Positions 15,463 to 16,476 of a DNA stretch of 16,476 nt are shown one piece after another. The first letter of the stretch is position 1. Every line of letters starts with the position of its first letter. A model generated the notes under the pieces. That model worked only from the letters and a program-made list of their open reading frames with translations, searched no databases and was not told the DNA's origin. The stretch spans positions 1-16,476 of the forward strand of contig PKTV01000498.1 in assembly GCA_002868985.1 (NCBI GenBank). Direction: 5' to 3'. The stretch is from Desulfobacteraceae bacterium. GTDB taxonomy: Bacteria; Desulfobacterota; Desulfobacteria; Desulfobacterales; UBA11574. Both the position numbers and the translations under genes were made by a program.

Positions 15463-16476
15463 CTATTTTCTAAAAAGACGAGGTTGATAACTGCACAGGG
15501 GTTCTTCGGCCAGAAAATCACCGGTTGCTTCATAGGCCCTTGCTCTGCAGCCCCCACACACCTTTTTGAATTCACAAGCGCCACATTTTCCCTTTAGTTC
15601 ATCAAAATTTCGTAAAGACAAAAAGATGTCTGAACGGTTCCAGATGTCTTTAAAGGATGCTTGGGTAATATCTCCGCAATTCACATCAAGGAATCCGCAT
15701 GGCTGAACAACCCCCCGATGCGAGATGAAGCAAAATCCCGTGCCTCCCAGACATCCGCGGGTCATGGCATCCATCCCGTGGGTTTTGAAGGTTATCGATT
15801 TTCCTTCCTGCTTTGCTCTTTGACGAAGGATTCGGTAATAATGGGGAGCACATGTGGCTTTAAGCTGCAAAGGGGTCTTCTCTTTCTGATCATAGAACCA
15901 GTTCAATGTGCGTTCATATTCTGTTGCAGTTATTTCTTGATCCACAATATACTTGCCCCGGCCTGTTGGAACAAGGAGGAAGATGTGGTGGGCGACTGCA
16001 CCCAGTTTTACGGCGAGATCCTGAATTTTTGGGATTTCATGAAGATTTGTCTTGGTGATGGTTGTATTTATCTGGAATTCTATGCCGGCGTCTTTTGCCA
16101 GTCGTATCCCTCGAAGCGCACCTTCAAAGGCGCCATCCACACCCCTGAATTTGTCATGACTCTCACGGGTAGCGCCGTCAAGGCTGATACTTATTCTTTG
16201 AATTCCGGAATCTGCCATTTGTTTGGCGATGTTTTCGGTAATCAGGGTGCCGTTGGGTGCCATGACCATTCTTAGCCCTTTTTTTGTTCCGTACTTTGCA
16301 ATATCAAAGATATCAGCTCGTAAAAGCGGTTCCCCGCCTGTCAGGATGATGATGGGCTTTCCGACTTGTGCGATTTGATCCAACAGGCGAAAAGATGCAT
16401 CTGTTTCGAGTTCTCCGCTGAAAGGACCCTGTGTCGCCGATGCTCGGCAGTGCATGCAGGCAAGGTGGCGGCCGAG
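15463..16476 (-). CDS. ahbD: Radical SAM/SPASM protein, AhbD-type heme synthase (5' end outside window)
   Basis: AhbD catalyses the last step of the siroheme-dependent heme route, oxidative decarboxylation of Fe-coproporphyrin III to heme b. About 337 codons are visible; roughly 20-30 N-terminal residues are missing. Visible are ACMHCRASA of the radical-SAM cluster loop, TGGEP for SAM binding, and an auxiliary-cluster C-terminus (GCLGGTGFCFISHRG, VQPCGFL, CGACEFKKVCGGCRARAYEATGD, EEPLC) very like known AhbD proteins. NirJ and AhbC are related but fit the C-terminal half less well. One oddity: the residue four before the first visible Cys should be the first Cys of CX3CX2C, but codon 16470-16468 reads CGC (Arg). 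The frame opens through the window end, so an ATG at 16455 is internal, not the start. It converges with the CBS gene. Confidence 0.8.
   Translation of the reverse strand, partial: LGRHLACMHCRASATQGPFSGELETDASFRLLDQIAQVGKPIIILTGGEPLLRADIFDIAKYGTKKGLRMVMAPNGTLITENIAKQMADSGIQRISISLDGATRESHDKFRGVDGAFEGALRGIRLAKDAGIEFQINTTITKTNLHEIPKIQDLAVKLGAVAHHIFLLVPTGRGKYIVDQEITATEYERTLNWFYDQKEKTPLQLKATCAPHYYRILRQRAKQEGKSITFKTHGMDAMTRGCLGGTGFCFISHRGVVQPCGFLDVNCGDITQASFKDIWNRSDIFLSLRNFDELKGKCGACEFKKVCGGCRARAYEATGDFLAEEPLCSYQPRLFRK

Overview
The window looks like a chromosomal segment of an anaerobic deltaproteobacterium, probably a sulfate reducer of the Desulfobacterota (Desulfobacterales-like). This rests on the gene content rather than on a marker gene: a siroheme-route heme synthase (AhbD type), a long PPi-type phosphofructokinase, duplicated polar-amino-acid ABC transporter genes, moderate GC and many small GC-rich or inverted-repeat elements between genes. 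It contains no phage, IS transposase, CRISPR array, tRNA or rRNA that I can recognise.

Layout. 131-5122 (minus strand): ftsY, interrupted by one in-frame TAA, lies downstream of smc. A small inverted-repeat element sits between them and supplies the last codons of smc. 5586-6581 (plus): an SBF-like (YfeH-type) symporter, whose 3' end overlaps convergently with the transporter cluster. 6537-11813 (minus): a polar amino acid ABC uptake cluster, read in the order binding protein 2, a 59-residue zinc-ribbon protein, binding protein 1, permease A, ATPase, permease B. Binding protein and permease are each present twice, with a single ATPase. Both permeases carry an extra N-terminal helix and a periplasmic domain resembling a biotinyl/lipoyl hammerhead. 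12280-14393 (plus): an 8-codon leader ORF overlaps the start of a 696-residue PPi-dependent phosphofructokinase. 14677-15282 (plus): an AcuB-like CBS-CBS-ACT protein. 15463-16476 (minus, cut by the window end): a radical SAM/SPASM protein of the AhbD heme synthase type.

How the genes work together. FtsY and SMC are core cell machinery: membrane targeting of ribosomes and chromosome condensation. The ABC cluster should take up polar amino acids. Its ATPase is translationally coupled to permease A and is probably shared with permease B. The phosphofructokinase gives PPi-linked, reversible glycolytic flux. The CBS-ACT protein is probably a nucleotide- or amino-acid-sensing regulator. AhbD completes heme from siroheme for respiratory cytochromes.

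The points most worth checking are: the nonsense codon in ftsY; the apparent Arg in place of the first radical-SAM cysteine at the window edge; the leader ORF coupled to the phosphofructokinase; the hammerhead domain in the duplicated permeases; the conserved small zinc-ribbon gene in the transporter operon; and a dispersed repeat that has become part of a coding end in one place and of a ribosome binding site in another. I saw no clear, complete new defence or biosynthetic system.
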